Source: Deltaproteobacteria bacterium (GTDB taxonomy: Bacteria > Desulfobacterota > Desulfuromonadia > Desulfuromonadales > JAAYDE01). Taken from it: 64,000 bases of DNA. The stretch lies in contig JAAYDE010000135.1 of NCBI GenBank assembly GCA_012729375.1, forward strand, positions 20,271-84,270, written 5' to 3'. The position numbers were made by a program, and so were the translations under genes. A model generated the notes under the pieces. It searched no databases and was not told the DNA's origin. It worked only from the letters and a program-made list of their open reading frames with translations. Shown one piece after another: positions 29,608-39,344 of the stretch; position 1 is the stretch's first letter; each line of letters starts with the position of its first letter.

Positions 29608-30561
29608 TTAACAGGGTAGCCGGTCGACTTCTTTTTTTCGTTGCGGAAGAGGCCGGAAGAATAACAGGGAAACCGTCAGAAAGAGGGCGGTTCCCGCCAT
29701 GACCTGCCAGGGGTAATGGAAGATTTGCTCCGGTGGAAGGATGGTGGGCAGCAGAGCGATAGCGGCCGCCGGTGGAAAAAGCATGTCGGCGAATTCATAG
29801 GCGAAAAACAGGGCCAGGGTGGTCAGGCCCGAGGAAAGCCACAGGGACCAACCCAGATGCAGCGCCAGGATCGAATGGCACAGCACCCCCGTCCCGGCGG
29901 CGAATCCTAAAAGGAAAAAAACCTTCACGGGGGATTTTCTCAGCGGGCTCCCATCATGGGAGAATTCGACGAGGGTGACGATGAGGGGTGGAGCAATGAG
30001 GAAGATGCAGTGGCTTTTCATGGCCAAAAAGGTGACGGCCAGGACAATGAACAGCAGTTTTCCATGAAAAACCAGTTCGCGGCCGAGGGAAAAGGGTTTC
30101 AAAGGGGTCGGGGGCGGAGGGGAAGGCTGCCGGAGCAAGCGGTCTATCAGCGGTGTGTGAATGGCGATGACGGCTGTCAGCACGCAGACCGAAAGTGGGT
30201 ATATCCAGGAGGTGGTTCCGATCAGGATGGGCAGGATGGCGGCGGAGATGGATGGCACCAGGGTCGAGCGGGTGACCTGCAGGAGCAGGGTGACGAAAAC
30301 GAAGGCCATGCCGACTCGGGCCCAGAGGGGAGCAGGGCAGTAGCGCATGAGGAGGACGCCAAACAGGGCCGCCAGGGTCGGTGACAGCCACAAGTTGAGA
30401 GCCGAAGTTCTCCAGGGACGTTTTTCCGCCACCCAACCGCCTACCGCCAGGGCGAGGATCTCCGGGAAAATGATTTCGTTTTCGCCGAGATTTTCGGCGA
30501 GCCAGGTCATCAACAGAATCAGGGCCAGAGCGCAACTGTAAGTTAGAAAACGGCATTTCAT
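29608..30561 (-). CDS. Integral membrane protein (HPP-like)
   Basis: Multiple hydrophobic segments with no stop codons; similarity to the HPP family judged by eye only. Confidence 0.5.
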   Translation of the reverse strand: MKCRFLTYSCALALILLMTWLAENLGENEIIFPEILALAVGGWVAEKRPWRTSALNLWLSPTLAALFGVLLMRYCPAPLWARVGMAFVFVTLLLQVTRSTLVPSISAAILPILIGTTSWIYPLSVCVLTAVIAIHTPLIDRLLRQPSPPPPTPLKPFSLGRELVFHGKLLFIVLAVTFLAMKSHCIFLIAPPLIVTLVEFSHDGSPLRKSPVKVFFLLGFAAGTGVLCHSILALHLGWSLWLSSGLTTLALFFAYEFADMLFPPAAAIALLPTILPPEQIFHYPWQVMAGTALFLTVSLLFFRPLPQRKKEVDRLPC

Positions 30562-30693
30562 GGTTTTCAGGGGCAGCGTTTTGTGGAACAGGAGTGGGCC
30601 TTTTTATGGGTGGGCCAATATATCACCGATGGGTGTTCGGGCAAAGGGTGTTATTCTCTCGCAGACAAAAGAAGGGTATCCTAAAATACAGCC

Positions 30694-30722
30694 TTGATAT
30701 TTTCTGTTAATAAAGTTATCCT
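30694..30722 (+). promoter_or_regulatory. sigma70-type promoter (TTGATA-N17-TATCCT) for cynS
   Basis: TTGATA 30694-30699, 17-nt spacer, TATCCT 30717-30722. Confidence 0.5.
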
Positions 30723-30777
30723 CTTCCCATCCAAGGCCACTTGGGTGAAGGGCAAAATAAAAATTTAGGAGGAATTC

Positions 30778-31218
30778 ATGGAAATTTCTGAAATCAGCAA
30801 GAAGTTGTTGGACGCCAAGGAAGAAAAAGGTTTCACTTTCGCGGATCTCGCCAAAAAAGTTAACCGCAGTGAAATCTGGACCGCCGCGCTCCTCTACGGC
30901 CAGGCTCAGGCCACCAAGGAAGAAGCTCAAACCCTTTGCGCGGCCCTCGGTGTCGGCAAGGACGCAGAGAAATTCATGACCGCGTTTGCCGACAAGGGCC
31001 TCGGTCCTGTTGTCCCTACCGATCCTCTTATCTATCGCCTCTATGAGATCGTTCAGGTTTACGGCTATCCCTTCAAATCTCTGGTCCATGAGAAGTTCGG
31101 CGATGGCATTATGAGCGCCGTCGATTTCGACATGGAAGTCGATTGTGTCAAGGATCCCAAAGGCGACAGGGTCAAGTGGACCATGACCGGAAAATTCCTG
31201 CCCTACAAAAAGTGGTAA
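30778..31218 (+). CDS. cynS: Cyanate hydratase (cyanase)
   Basis: KGFTFADLAKKVNRSEIWTAALLYGQAQATKEEA...DPLIYRLYEIVQVYGYPFKSLVHEKFGDGIMSAVDFDMEV. Confidence 0.96.
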   Translation: MEISEISKKLLDAKEEKGFTFADLAKKVNRSEIWTAALLYGQAQATKEEAQTLCAALGVGKDAEKFMTAFADKGLGPVVPTDPLIYRLYEIVQVYGYPFKSLVHEKFGDGIMSAVDFDMEVDCVKDPKGDRVKWTMTGKFLPYKKW

Positions 31219-31244
31219 ACCCGTTTGGATTGGTGACGCAGGAG

Positions 31245-31360
31245 GAAACCGGAGAATCCGGTTTCTGAAGCCTTAGAGAAGGCTTTTTCTGCGCCCGCGT
31301 GGCCTTAAATCCCGCAAAGCCGCTGGCGGCCCCCGAAAAGGGTTTCCAGCGGCTTTTTTT
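31245..31360 (+). terminator. Tandem hairpins/terminators between cynS and the DEAD-box helicase gene
   Basis: GAAACCGGAGAATCCGGTTTC (31245-31265), AAGCCTT-N4-AAGGCTTTTT (31268-31288), AAGCCGCTGG...CCAGCGGCTTTTTTT (31317-31360). Confidence 0.8.
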
Positions 31361-31398
31361 ATGATGTAGACTTGGCGAAACCCCAATGAAAGGGAATC

Positions 31399-32661
31399 AT
31401 GAAATTCAACGATCTGTCGTTGCCTGCAGCGGTCCTTCGCGGCATTGCCGAGGTCGGCTTCGTCGACCTCACCCCGGTTCAGGAGGCGTCCATTCCGCTG
31501 GCCTTGTCAGGCAGGGACCTTGCCGTCCAGGCACAGACCGGCACCGGCAAGACGGCAGCCTTTCTCATCACCCTTTTTACCCGCCTTTTGGCTGCGGAGC
31601 GAGAACTGTCCACTAATCCCAGAGCCCTGATTCTTGCCCCGACCCGGGAGCTGGTGGCCCAGATCTGCGCGGACGCCAAGGGTTTGGGGGCCTATTGTCC
31701 GATCCGCGTGCAGGCCGTTTTCGGTGGCATCGATTACCAGGAACAGCGCCAGGCCCTGCAGAAAGGGGTTGATGTCATCGTCGCCACCCCCGGGAGGCTG
31801 ATCGATTACGCCAAGCAGAGGGTTTTCTCCCTGCGGCGTATCGAAGCTTTGGTCATCGACGAGGCGGACCGCATGTTCGACATGGGATTCATCAAGGATC
31901 TCCGTTACATTCTGCGCCAGCTTCCGTCCTTCGAAAAGCGTCAGAACATGCTCTTTTCAGCCACCCTCTCGTCACGGGTGATGGAACTGGCCTATGAATT
32001 CATGAACGCCCCGGAGAAGGTTGAAATACATCCCGAGCAGGTGACTGCCGAGCGCATCGAACAGAATCTCTATCATGTCGGGCGGCGGGAAAAGTTCCCC
32101 CTGCTGCTGGGGCTGCTGAAAAAAGAGGCGCGGGCGGAGCGGGTACTGGTCTTTGTAAATACCAAAGGGGAGGCTGATTTTCTGGGGGAACGTCTGCGCG
32201 TCAACGATTTGCGGGCGGCGGTTCTTTCCGGCGACATCCCACAGAAAAAAAGGCTGCGCCTTCTCGACGATTTCAAGTCGGGCAGGCTTACTTTTCTGGT
32301 CGCCACCGATGTTGCTTCCCGGGGTCTCCACATCGATGGGGTGACCCATGTCATCAACTACGATTTGCCGCTGGATGCCGAAGACTATGTTCACCGCATC
32401 GGCCGCACCGCCCGCGCCGGCGCGGCGGGCAAGGCCATCAGCTTTGCCGACGAGGAACTGGTTTACCGCCTGCCCGATATCGAAAGTTTCATCGGCCAGA
32501 AAATTTCCAGCACCCTGCCGGCGGAAGAAGATTTCTGCTGGGATTACAAGCGGAGCGCGCCGCGGAAAAAGGGTGCGCCCGGAGCCAAAGCTCCGGTCAA
32601 GGACAATGTGCGCCGCTTGCGCCCCCGCCGCCGTCCCCTGTCACCGCGCAAAAAAGAATGA
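31399..32661 (+). CDS. DEAD-box RNA helicase (RhlE/RhlB/DeaD-like)
   Basis: AQTGTGKTAAFL, PTRELV, VIDEADRMFDMGF, SATLS, HRIGRTARAG; basic C-terminal tail. Confidence 0.95.
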   Translation: MKFNDLSLPAAVLRGIAEVGFVDLTPVQEASIPLALSGRDLAVQAQTGTGKTAAFLITLFTRLLAAERELSTNPRALILAPTRELVAQICADAKGLGAYCPIRVQAVFGGIDYQEQRQALQKGVDVIVATPGRLIDYAKQRVFSLRRIEALVIDEADRMFDMGFIKDLRYILRQLPSFEKRQNMLFSATLSSRVMELAYEFMNAPEKVEIHPEQVTAERIEQNLYHVGRREKFPLLLGLLKKEARAERVLVFVNTKGEADFLGERLRVNDLRAAVLSGDIPQKKRLRLLDDFKSGRLTFLVATDVASRGLHIDGVTHVINYDLPLDAEDYVHRIGRTARAGAAGKAISFADEELVYRLPDIESFIGQKISSTLPAEEDFCWDYKRSAPRKKGAPGAKAPVKDNVRRLRPRRRPLSPRKKE

Positions 32662-32670
32662 TCCCGGCGC

Positions 32671-33477
32671 CTATTTTTTTACCAGGGAACGTATCCGTTC
32701 GGTGAGGCCCCGCAGCCCGCGGGCCAGTTTCGACATCCACGGCGGGCTGACCTGGACCTTGAGGTACAGGTCACCGGCCTCGCCGCCGCCCTTACCCGGG
32801 TCTCCCATCCCCTTGAGGCGTATTTTGCTGCCGGTAACGACGCCGGCGGGAACGCTCACCACCAGGTGTTTTTTGCGGCCGCCGCAGTAGTAGCGGATTT
32901 TGCCGCCCTCTCTGGCCAGGGGATCGGGAACCACCAGGGATTCCTCCCGGTCGGCACCCCGCTGGGGAATTTCCACCCCGAAAACCTCCTCTATCCCTTT
33001 TTTCAGCACCTTTCCCATGCACCTGTTGAAGATATTGTTTTTGGCGCCGAAACGTCCCACCGACACTCTTCCCGTGACCCCGTTGCCCTTGAAGATAAAG
33101 GTCTGGAAATCCTTGCCGTACATTTCCCGAAAAATTTCCTCAAAACCGCGCATCCCTGCCATTTTGCTGATTTCTTCAAAGATCTGAAAGATATCGGAGC
33201 CGCGGAAGATATCCTGATCCGAGTGGCTCTGGCGGTAACGGAAGGGGGCCTCTTCGCCGTGGGCACGGCGCAGCAGGTCGTACTCCTCCCTTTTTCGGGG
33301 ATCGGAAAGGATCGCGTAGGCCTCGTTGATCTCCTTCATCCGGGCCGCGGCTCGGGGGTCGTTGAGGTTGCGGTCGGGATGGTAATGAAGGGCCAGTTTG
33401 CGGTAGGCGTCCTTGATTCCCTTGGCGTTGGCCTGGCGGTCGATGCCGAGAACCTGATAATAATCCTGGCGCGGCAT
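32671..33477 (-). CDS. DnaJ-domain protein (J domain plus C-terminal substrate-binding-like region)
   Basis: DYYQVLGIDRQANAKGIKDAYRKLALHYHPDRN; C-terminal VSVPAGVVTGSKIRLKGMGDPGKGGGEAGDLYLKVQV. Confidence 0.88.
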   Translation of the reverse strand: MPRQDYYQVLGIDRQANAKGIKDAYRKLALHYHPDRNLNDPRAAARMKEINEAYAILSDPRKREEYDLLRRAHGEEAPFRYRQSHSDQDIFRGSDIFQIFEEISKMAGMRGFEEIFREMYGKDFQTFIFKGNGVTGRVSVGRFGAKNNIFNRCMGKVLKKGIEEVFGVEIPQRGADREESLVVPDPLAREGGKIRYYCGGRKKHLVVSVPAGVVTGSKIRLKGMGDPGKGGGEAGDLYLKVQVSPPWMSKLARGLRGLTERIRSLVKK

Positions 33478-33695
33478 TTCTTTCTTCCCCGGGGAACGAT
33501 TGGGAACGGTGGGGCGGGATCGAGCCGCCCCGGATTCGCCTTGGAGGATATCACAGGTTGCCAAGGGGGCGGGATGAAAACTTTTGCGGCCGAGTCGGGT
33601 GCCGGGGCCGGTATTTTTTTGGCACCATTTCAAAACGGTTGTGCTATGTTCAGCAAATAAATTTTTAACCCCAGTTGTCGGAGGTCGTTGTCATC

Positions 33696-34766
33696 ATGGA
33701 AATCCTGGTACAAAAAGTGGCAGATTCGGCAAAAAAATCCCCTATCGCCGACGAGTCCCAGCTCGCCTTCGGTCGTCAGTTTACCGATCACATGTTTGTC
33801 ATGGACTACGACGCCGGGCGGAATTGGCACTCGGCCCGCATCGTTCCCTACGGTCCTTTCAGCATGGATCCGGCGGCGCTGGTGTTTCACTACGCCCAGG
33901 AGATTTTCGAGGGGCTCAAGGCCTTTCGGCGGCCGGACGGCAGCATCGCCCTGTTCCGCCCCAAGGACAACATCACCCGCTTCAACCACAGCGCCGAACG
34001 TCTCTGCATGCCCCAGGTGGATGAGGCCTTTTTCTTCGACGCGCTCAAAAAGCTGGTGCGCATGGAGGCCGACTGGGTGCCGAAAAGCATCGGCACCAGT
34101 CTTTATATCCGCCCCACGATGATCGCCAACGAGGCGGTGCTCGGGGTGAAACCCTCCGCGAAATATCTCTGCTACATCATTCTTTCCCCCGTGGGGGCCT
34201 ACTATAAGGGCGGCTTCAAGCCGGTCAGCATCTGGATCTCCGACAAGTACGTGCGCGCCGCCCCCGGCGGCACCGGCGAAGCCAAGACAGGCGGCAACTA
34301 CGCCGCCAGTCTCTATGCTTCGGTCGAGGCGGCCAAGGCCGGTTGCGACCAGGTGCTGTGGCTGGACGCCATCCAGCGCAAATATGTCGAAGAAGTCGGC
34401 AGCATGAATATGCTTTTCGTTTATGACGGCAAAGTGGTGACCTCGCCGCTGGACGGCACTATCCTCGACGGGATCACCCGCCGCTCGATTCTGGCTCTGG
34501 TCAAGGAAATGGGGATCGAGGTGGAGGAACGGGCCCTGTCGGTGGGGGAGGTCATGGACGGCGCCGAAAACGGCCGCCTCCAGGAAGCCTTCGGTACGGG
34601 GACGGCCTGCGTGGTTTCCCCCGTCGGCCAGTTTACCTATGGTGAGCGCACCGTCACGTTGGGGAACGGGCGGATGGGTGAATTGACCGCCAAGCTTTAC
34701 GATACCCTGACCGGAATCCAGTACGGCCGGCTGCCGGACCACCACGGCTGGGTGGAGATCCTGTAA
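33696..34766 (+). CDS. ilvE: Branched-chain amino acid aminotransferase
   Basis: HYAQEIFEGLKAFRRPDGSIALFRP...MPQVDEAFF...QVLWLDAIQRKYVEEVGSMNMLFVYDGKVVTSPLDGTILDGITRRS. Confidence 0.93.
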   Translation: MEILVQKVADSAKKSPIADESQLAFGRQFTDHMFVMDYDAGRNWHSARIVPYGPFSMDPAALVFHYAQEIFEGLKAFRRPDGSIALFRPKDNITRFNHSAERLCMPQVDEAFFFDALKKLVRMEADWVPKSIGTSLYIRPTMIANEAVLGVKPSAKYLCYIILSPVGAYYKGGFKPVSIWISDKYVRAAPGGTGEAKTGGNYAASLYASVEAAKAGCDQVLWLDAIQRKYVEEVGSMNMLFVYDGKVVTSPLDGTILDGITRRSILALVKEMGIEVEERALSVGEVMDGAENGRLQEAFGTGTACVVSPVGQFTYGERTVTLGNGRMGELTAKLYDTLTGIQYGRLPDHHGWVEIL

Positions 34767-34806
34767 CCCGGCTTGCCCCCCTGACGGGGTTCGAAAAAAC
34801 CATTCC

Positions 34807-34841
34807 AAAAAGGCGGTTCCCATGACGGGCCGCCTTTTTTT
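34807..34841 (+). terminator. Intrinsic terminator after ilvE
   Basis: AAAAAGGCGG...CCGCCTTTTTTT. Confidence 0.85.
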
Positions 34842-34954
34842 GTTCCCGCCGGATGTTTCTTTTGCTGGCAGAAGTGCCTTAAAAATAGGCAAATATATTT
34901 TTCCAATCTCTGGTGAAAAATATTAAGTTTTTGTTTTTATTACAAAATATGTGA

Positions 34955-34970
34955 TGGAACGGAGATTGCT
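34955..34970 (+). promoter_or_regulatory. Sigma54 (-24/-12) promoter upstream of amtB
   Basis: TGGAACGGAGATTGCT: GG-N10-GC spacing with TTGCT at -12; consensus TGGCACG-N4-TTGCT. Confidence 0.75.
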
Positions 34971-35026
34971 GTGGACCTCCTCAAATATGTCCACCAAGCG
35001 GATGACTTATTAATGGAGGTGTCCAG

Positions 35027-36316
35027 ATGAGAGGTGTGTTTGCGCGGAAAACAAGGCTGATGTTTTTGCTGGGGGTTTGGGGAATTTCTTCCCTGGCGGT
35101 GCCGGTCTGGGGCGCGGAGGGTCCCGATGCCGGCGACACCGCCTGGCTGCTGATCAGTACCGCCCTGGTATTTGTCATGCTGCCGGGGCTGGCCTTCTTT
35201 TACGGAGGCATGGTGCGTTCCAAAAACGTCCTCTCTTCCTGTTTGCACAGCTTTGCTGCGCTGGCCATTATCGGCGTCCAGTGGGTGGTGTTTGGCTATT
35301 CCCTTTGCTTCGGCGGCGCCGGCCGGTTCATCGGCGGCCTGGACCACCTTCTGCTCAGCGGCATCACCCCGGAAACCCTGACCGGAACGGTTCCGACCTA
35401 TGTGTTCGTCATGTTTCAGGGGATGTTCGCCATCATCACTCCGGCGCTCATCTCCGGGGCCCTGGCGGAACGGATGAAATTCTCCACCTATTGCGTCTTT
35501 ATCTTTCTGTGGGCTACCCTGGTTTACGATCCGATCTGCCATTGGGTCTGGGGGGAAGGCGGCTGGCTTCTGGAAATGGGCGCTCTCGATTTCGCCGGTG
35601 GCACCGTGGTTCATCTTTCCTCGGGGATTTCCGCGCTAATCCTGGCTTTTTTCCTGGGCAAAAGAAAAGGTTATCCCCAGGAGCGGATGATGCCCCACAA
35701 CCTGACCCTGACCCTGCTTGGCGCCGGCCTTCTCTGGTTCGGCTGGTTTGGATTCAATGCCGGCAGCGCTCTGACCGCCGGCGGTGGAGCGGCTCTGGCC
35801 TTCGCCACGACCCAGACGGCGGCCGCCTCCGGGGCCTTGAGCTGGATGCTGGTTGAGTGGCTGCATGCCGGCAAGCCCAGCGCCCTCGGCGTTGCCTCCG
35901 GGATCGTTGCCGGTCTGGTGGTGATCACCCCGGCGGCGGGTTTCGTAACTCCGGCCGCGGCTCTGATCATGGGTCTTGCCGCCGGGGCGGTCTGTTATTT
36001 TGCCGTGCTGATGAAGCACAAATTCGGTTACGACGACTCCCTCGATGCCTTTGGCGTCCATGGCGTCGGCGGGGCCTTCGGGGCTCTGGCCACAGGAGTT
36101 TTCGCCAGTGTCGGAGCCACCGGCCTGCTGCTGGGAAACCTCCATCAGCTGTGGGTGCAGTTCATCGGCGTGGCCGTTGCCGGGACCTACGCCGTGGTGG
36201 TTACCCTAATGATTCTAAAGCTGCTCAAAGTGACCATGGGGTTGCGGGTTAGCGAGGAGGAGGAGATGGTCGGCCTCGACAAGACCGTCCATTCCGAGTC
36301 CGGTTACAATCTGTAA
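35027..36316 (+). CDS. amtB: Ammonium transporter
   Basis: DTAWLLISTALVFVMLPGLAFFYGGMVRSKNVLS; HLSSGISAL; GWFGFNAGSAL; HGVGGAFGALATGVFAS. Confidence 0.95.
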   Translation: MRGVFARKTRLMFLLGVWGISSLAVPVWGAEGPDAGDTAWLLISTALVFVMLPGLAFFYGGMVRSKNVLSSCLHSFAALAIIGVQWVVFGYSLCFGGAGRFIGGLDHLLLSGITPETLTGTVPTYVFVMFQGMFAIITPALISGALAERMKFSTYCVFIFLWATLVYDPICHWVWGEGGWLLEMGALDFAGGTVVHLSSGISALILAFFLGKRKGYPQERMMPHNLTLTLLGAGLLWFGWFGFNAGSALTAGGGAALAFATTQTAAASGALSWMLVEWLHAGKPSALGVASGIVAGLVVITPAAGFVTPAAALIMGLAAGAVCYFAVLMKHKFGYDDSLDAFGVHGVGGAFGALATGVFASVGATGLLLGNLHQLWVQFIGVAVAGTYAVVVTLMILKLLKVTMGLRVSEEEEMVGLDKTVHSESGYNL

Positions 36317-36396
36317 ACGGCAAAAAAATACCTGCAAAAAATGTGAGTATAAATTCTAAATAAAAGTGAGTAAAAATACTTTATCATTATCGAATG

Positions 36397-36429
36397 GCCG
36401 TCGGAGGAATGTTTCCGACGGCTTTTTTA
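36397..36429 (+). terminator. Intrinsic terminator after amtB
   Basis: GCCGTCGGAGGAATGTTTCCGACGGCTTTTTTA. Confidence 0.85.
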
Positions 36430-36581
36430 TCCATTTAAAAACAATATGTTGCAGGTTTTTAAAAAAAATTCCGGAGGCATGGAAAAGGCATGGTTTTTGA
36501 GATATGTATTCATTGTCCACCCGGCCTTCATCGAAAAAGAAACCTGGTCAAAAGGCCGCAACCAGAGGGGAGGTTTGCAGA

Positions 36582-37688
36582 ATGTGTCGCATCGGAGCCA
36601 TTAAAAGTAGGCATTTCATCCATCCCAGCCGGATGTTTCTGCTCATGCAATCCCAGCAAAAGGGGCATGACAATTCGGGATTCGCCATGGTCATGCAGGA
36701 TCTGGGGGGGATATTCGAAGGCTACAAGCAGTTGCCGACCCTTTCCCTGGCCTGCACCGACGAGGGATTGAAAATCGCCGAAGATACCCTGCGTAACGCC
36801 GGTTTTCAGACGGTACTCAAATGGGTGCCGGAAACGGAGAGCCGTCCTGGGCTGGAAATCCAGACCATGCCTCTCTATGTTTTCGAAACCTTTTCTTATC
36901 CCCGGGAATACCGCAACGCCGGTCAGGCGGAAAAGGAAGAGCTGCTGGTCGATATGCGCCTCAAACTGCGCTCCACCCTGGAGGCTGGGGAACAGGGCTT
37001 CGTCTACTCCTTCTGGCCCGATCTCCTCACCCTCAAGGAAATCGGCAACCCGCGGGACATCGCCGCCTATTTCGGCCTCTGGAAGGAGGATGTGCGCTTT
37101 ACCGCGCGCATCATCACCGCCCAATGCCGTCAGAACACCAATTACGACATCGTCCGCTACGCGGCCCATCCCTTCTTTCTGCAGGGATATACGGTGCTCG
37201 CCAACGGTGAAAACACCTTCTACCAGAAGAATGTCGAATGCCAGCGCAAGCTCCATCGCGGCTACATCGGCTTTGAGTCCGATTCCCAATGTTTTCTGTA
37301 CACCCTCCACTATATTCACCACGAGCTGAAGTGGCCTCTGAACTATTACAAGCATGTCATCACCCCGCTGCCTTTCGAGGAGATCGACAAGCGCCCGGAA
37401 AAGGAGTTTCTCCTGGCCGTGCGCCAATCGCTGGCCCATCTCGAGATCAACGGTCCCAACACCATCATCGGGGTGTTGCCCGACGGCACCCTCTTTACCT
37501 GCTGTGACGCCAAAAAACTTCGGCCCGTGGTGGTTGGCCGCCAGGACGACATGGTGGTTGTCTCTTCCGAGGTGTGCGGCGTCAACGAGGTTCTTCCAGG
37601 GCGGAACTGGGCTGAGGATGTCTATCCGGGAGAGCGGGAAACGGTGGTCGTCAACAACAGACTGGAGATTCAGCGATGGAAACAATAA
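36582..37688 (+). CDS. Glutamate synthase, class II glutamine amidotransferase domain (split GltB N-domain)
   Basis: MCRIGAIKSRHFIHPSRMFLLMQSQQKGHDNSGFAMV (Cys-2 nucleophile, Ntn-hydrolase type); operon with FMN- and GXGXG-domain proteins. Confidence 0.85.
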   Translation: MCRIGAIKSRHFIHPSRMFLLMQSQQKGHDNSGFAMVMQDLGGIFEGYKQLPTLSLACTDEGLKIAEDTLRNAGFQTVLKWVPETESRPGLEIQTMPLYVFETFSYPREYRNAGQAEKEELLVDMRLKLRSTLEAGEQGFVYSFWPDLLTLKEIGNPRDIAAYFGLWKEDVRFTARIITAQCRQNTNYDIVRYAAHPFFLQGYTVLANGENTFYQKNVECQRKLHRGYIGFESDSQCFLYTLHYIHHELKWPLNYYKHVITPLPFEEIDKRPEKEFLLAVRQSLAHLEINGPNTIIGVLPDGTLFTCCDAKKLRPVVVGRQDDMVVVSSEVCGVNEVLPGRNWAEDVYPGERETVVVNNRLEIQRWKQ

Positions 37689-39319
37689 AAGCCCAGAACG
37701 TCACCGCCAACGATCTGCAATGGCGGATCCGCTACGACGCCCAGCGCTGCACCCTGTGCGGCTCCTGTGTGGCGGCCTGCTCCTTCCGCGCCATTGAGGT
37801 CAAGGTGGAGAGACGGCGCATGGTCTTTTCCGAAGGGGATTTTCCCGAACCGAAAAGCCGGTTTTCGGCGGTTCCGGTGATCGGGCAGGTGGCGTCGGTG
37901 CAGAACTACTGCCGGGGCTGCGGCATCTGCGAAAAGGTCTGCCCCAATGACGCCATCGCGCCGGAACGGAATGCCGACAACCGGTTTCCGGTGGTTACTC
38001 GTTCCCTCATGGGGGATTCGATCAAGCGGGGCGGGCGCAAGAACCTCGGCGGTTTTCAGCGGGCTCTGGACCGCATCCGCATCGGCCGCATCTCGCAGAT
38101 GACCGACCCGAGTCTCGACGCCGAGCGGCATACCTTCGACGTTCTCGCTCCCTTCGGCCGCATCCTGCCCGCTGGCAAACTCCCCTTTACCATCGGCGAG
38201 GACGGAGTGCCTCTGAAAACCGATTTCACGCCGCCGGTGCACTGGATCTATCCTATTCTCATCGGCGACATGTCGATCGGCGCTTTGTCGTGGCGGATGT
38301 GGGAAGCCATCGCCATGGCCGTGGCCTATCTCAACGAAGAGTGCGGCCTGCCGGTACGTTTCTGCTCGGGAGAAGGAGGGGTTCCGGAGCGACTTCTTAA
38401 AAACCGGTTTCTCAAATACATGATCCTGCAGATTGCTTCGGGGCATTTCGGCTGGAACCGGATCATCAAGGCAATGCCGGAGATGACCGAAGACCCCGCC
38501 GGTATCCTGATCAAGATCGGCCAGGGGGCCAAGCCGGGGGACGGCGGCCTGCTGCTGGCGACCAAGGTGGCCCGGCACATCCAGGCCATCCGCGGAGTGC
38601 CCAAGGCCGATCTGCTCTCTCCGCCAAACCATCAGGGCCTCTATTCCATCGAGGAGAGTGTCCAGAAGATGTTTTTGTCCATGAATGCCGCTTTCAAGTT
38701 CCGCGTTCCCGTGGCCATCAAGGTGGCGGCCAGTTCCACATCGGTATCGGTTTTCAACAACCTGGTCCGTGATCCCTACAACATCGTTGGCGGTTTTTTC
38801 CTTGACGGTATCGACGGCGGCACCGGGGCGGCCCATGAGGTTTCCCTCGACCATACCGGCCATCCCATCCTCAGCAAATTGCGCGACTGCTACCTGGCAG
38901 CGGTGGGGCAGGGGCGCCAGGGACAGATTCCCCTCTGGGCCGGCGGCGGTTTCGGCAAGACCGGGGATCTGGCGGCCGACGCCTTCAAGGCTGTCTGCCT
39001 GGGTGCCAACGGCATCTTTACCGGTAAGCTGATTCTGCAGATGGCGGGCTGCGTGGGCAATGAAAACGGCCGCTGCAACGCCTGTAACACCGGTCTCTGC
39101 CCGGTCGGCATCACCACTCAGGAGGCGGCGTTGGTGCATCGCCTCAATCCCGAAATGGTGGCCCAGAACATCGTCAACTATTTTTTGGCCGTGGACAAGG
39201 AACTGCGCAAACTGATGGCGCCCATCGGCAACTCTTCTCTGCCGGTAGGCCGCTCCGACGCGCTGGTAGCGATTGACAAAGACATCGCCGACCGTCTGAA
39301 AATCCCTTACGCTTGTTAA
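37676..39319 (+). CDS. Glutamate synthase FMN/Fe-S domain protein (GltB2-like) with N-terminal ferredoxin motifs
   Basis: CTLCGSCVAACSF, CRGCGICEKVCPNDAI, IKIGQGAKPGDGGLL, VARHIQAIRGVPKADLLSPPNH, GIDGGTGAAHEVSLDHTG, CNACNTGLCPVGITTQ. Confidence 0.92.
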   Translation: METIKAQNVTANDLQWRIRYDAQRCTLCGSCVAACSFRAIEVKVERRRMVFSEGDFPEPKSRFSAVPVIGQVASVQNYCRGCGICEKVCPNDAIAPERNADNRFPVVTRSLMGDSIKRGGRKNLGGFQRALDRIRIGRISQMTDPSLDAERHTFDVLAPFGRILPAGKLPFTIGEDGVPLKTDFTPPVHWIYPILIGDMSIGALSWRMWEAIAMAVAYLNEECGLPVRFCSGEGGVPERLLKNRFLKYMILQIASGHFGWNRIIKAMPEMTEDPAGILIKIGQGAKPGDGGLLLATKVARHIQAIRGVPKADLLSPPNHQGLYSIEESVQKMFLSMNAAFKFRVPVAIKVAASSTSVSVFNNLVRDPYNIVGGFFLDGIDGGTGAAHEVSLDHTGHPILSKLRDCYLAAVGQGRQGQIPLWAGGGFGKTGDLAADAFKAVCLGANGIFTGKLILQMAGCVGNENGRCNACNTGLCPVGITTQEAALVHRLNPEMVAQNIVNYFLAVDKELRKLMAPIGNSSLPVGRSDALVAIDKDIADRLKIPYAC

Positions 39320-39344
39320 ACCGGTTGGTTAAGGAGAATGGTCC

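Noticed and set aside
31300-31360. GEMM-type (c-di-GMP) riboswitch, suggested by CCCGCAAAGCC before the helicase
   Set aside because: The flanking stems and GAAA tetraloop arrangement of GEMM-I are not present; it reads better as terminator hairpins
34973-35024. Possible SD-sequestering hairpin before amtB (GGACCTCC 34973-34980 with GGAGGTGTCC 35015-35024)
   Set aside because: If the sigma54 promoter at 34955-34970 is used, +1 falls at about 34981, so the anti-SD arm would not be in the transcript; it matters only for transcripts from upstream
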